DNA of 64,000 nucleotides, taken from Noviherbaspirillum sedimenti (GTDB taxonomy: Bacteria; Pseudomonadota; Gammaproteobacteria; Burkholderiales; Burkholderiaceae_D). The DNA is taken from assembly GCF_003590835.1 (NCBI RefSeq), contig NZ_QYUQ01000002.1:2170001-2234000 (forward strand), in the 5' to 3' direction. The position numbers were made by a program, and so were the translations under genes. A model generated the notes under the pieces. The model saw only the letters and a program-made list of their open reading frames with translations. It did no database searches and was not told the origin of the DNA. Shown piece by piece: positions 63,611 through 64,000 of this stretch. Every line of letters begins with the position of its first letter. Within the stretch, counting starts at the first letter, position 1.

Positions 63611-64000
63611 TTAAATCACTGTCTTCAAGTAAAAATAGGAAAAGCGCCCCGCCGACTGCGTATGCGGAACGAATTCGAACTCGATTGGCTGGGTGCTGTC
63701 GCGTGCAATCGTCAACAAGCCCAGGCCGGCGCCCTTGCTGATGGCATCGGTCGCCTCATGCTCGTCATTGGCCAGTTGCTGGCGGTAGGCGGCCTTGATT
63801 TCCGCCAGCGACATGCTCTTCAGCGCAGTCAGCTTGCCGTGGATGCGCTCAACCTGTTCGCTCGGCACCAGGTTGCCGCAGGCTATCCAGTAGGATTGTT
63901 CCGCCTGCCCCATGCCAATCGCGCCGGGCTTGCCCGGTTCCGGGCAAGTGCCATTGCCGGGGGCGCCGCCATAGTGCAGGATGTTCTGCGCCATCTCGAC
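63611..64000 (-). CDS. siaB: SiaB-family protein kinase, N-terminus outside the window
   Basis: The frame is open to the end of the window; an internal ATG at 63994 gives MAQNILHYGG, which is a mid-protein segment of SiaB, so the true start lies further right. About 130 residues are visible. The kinase-type GHKL-like motifs are KGAGLGLLTIARDSTQPIEF (ATP-lid glycines) and EFVPHTQSAGRFSYFYLKTV at the end. SiaB phosphorylates SiaC in the Pseudomonas system. With the next gene 19 bp downstream it forms a siaB-siaC operon. Confidence 0.85.
   Translation of the reverse strand, partial: VEMAQNILHYGGAPGNGTCPEPGKPGAIGMGQAEQSYWIACGNLVPSEQVERIHGKLTALKSMSLAEIKAAYRQQLANDEHEATDAISKGAGLGLLTIARDSTQPIEFEFVPHTQSAGRFSYFYLKTVI

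Noticed and set aside
1..64000. CRISPR arrays, tRNA/rRNA genes, IS elements and prophage
   Set aside because: I looked for regularly spaced repeats, tRNA-like cloverleafs, transposase motifs and integrase motifs and saw none that could be supported.

Overview
The window reads as chromosome of a high-GC betaproteobacterium, most likely of the family Oxalobacteraceae (the Janthinobacterium / Herbaspirillum / Massilia / Herminiimonas group). The grounds are the exosortase A (XrtA) / PEP-CTERM exopolysaccharide locus, phaA-phaB polyhydroxyalkanoate genes, an NfeD-slipin pair, a SiaB-SiaC pair and many c-di-GMP enzymes. The family is inferred from gene content and protein character; no database search was run. 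No tRNA, rRNA, CRISPR array, insertion sequence, integrase or phage gene was seen.

Positions 1-25.7 kb form one exopolysaccharide / protein-sorting locus. It opens with the end of the XrtA-associated ATPase. A tightly overlapping operon follows: NodB deacetylase, FemAB-like protein, glycosyltransferase, XrtA fused to an EpsI domain, second glycosyltransferase, and asparagine-synthase-like amidotransferase. Two genes on the minus strand (UDP-glucose 6-dehydrogenase and a UDP-glucuronate-epimerase-like protein) meet this operon tail to tail. A second plus-strand operon carries two GT4 glycosyltransferases, an O-antigen-ligase-like membrane protein, a deacetylase-glycosyltransferase fusion, another glycosyltransferase with homopolymeric tracts, a flippase and a GT2. 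Facing it on the minus strand is a second flippase + GT2 pair, then a large Thr-rich-linker lipoprotein with its own terminator. The stretch from about 13.1 to 25.7 kb looks AT-richer than its flanks and is probably the variable, partly acquired part.

Positions 26-36 kb hold small envelope and regulatory genes: a glycine-zipper lipoprotein, two dispersed copies of a small helix-turn-helix-like protein, a PEP-CTERM protein split by a frameshift, a GNAT/MFS pair divergent from a LysR regulator, a wrecked PHB depolymerase beside an intact alpha/beta hydrolase, and a hemerythrin-fold protein lacking expected iron ligands.

Positions 36-51 kb are mostly housekeeping or metabolic: AI-2E-type permease, cNMP-GGDEF protein, SirB2-like protein, S4 RNA-binding protein, YpfJ-type zinc peptidase, a 1184-residue PAS/GAF/GGDEF/EAL protein, a DsbA-family oxidoreductase, phaB and phaA, a deletion-ridden glycerate 2-kinase pseudogene, ppnN and a LuxR-type response regulator.

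Positions 51-64 kb hold a candidate small RNA or leader, tandem OafA-like acyltransferases, a Cache-GGDEF-EAL protein, nfeD-slipin, a solitary pstS behind TGTCAT repeats, an EAL-CBS-GGDEF protein, and the siaB-siaC operon with a third, unnamed gene. The common theme is surface polysaccharide production with c-di-GMP and Sia-type control of attachment. Exact starts, promoters and several small genes are inferences from reading frame, ribosome-binding sites and motif reading only.
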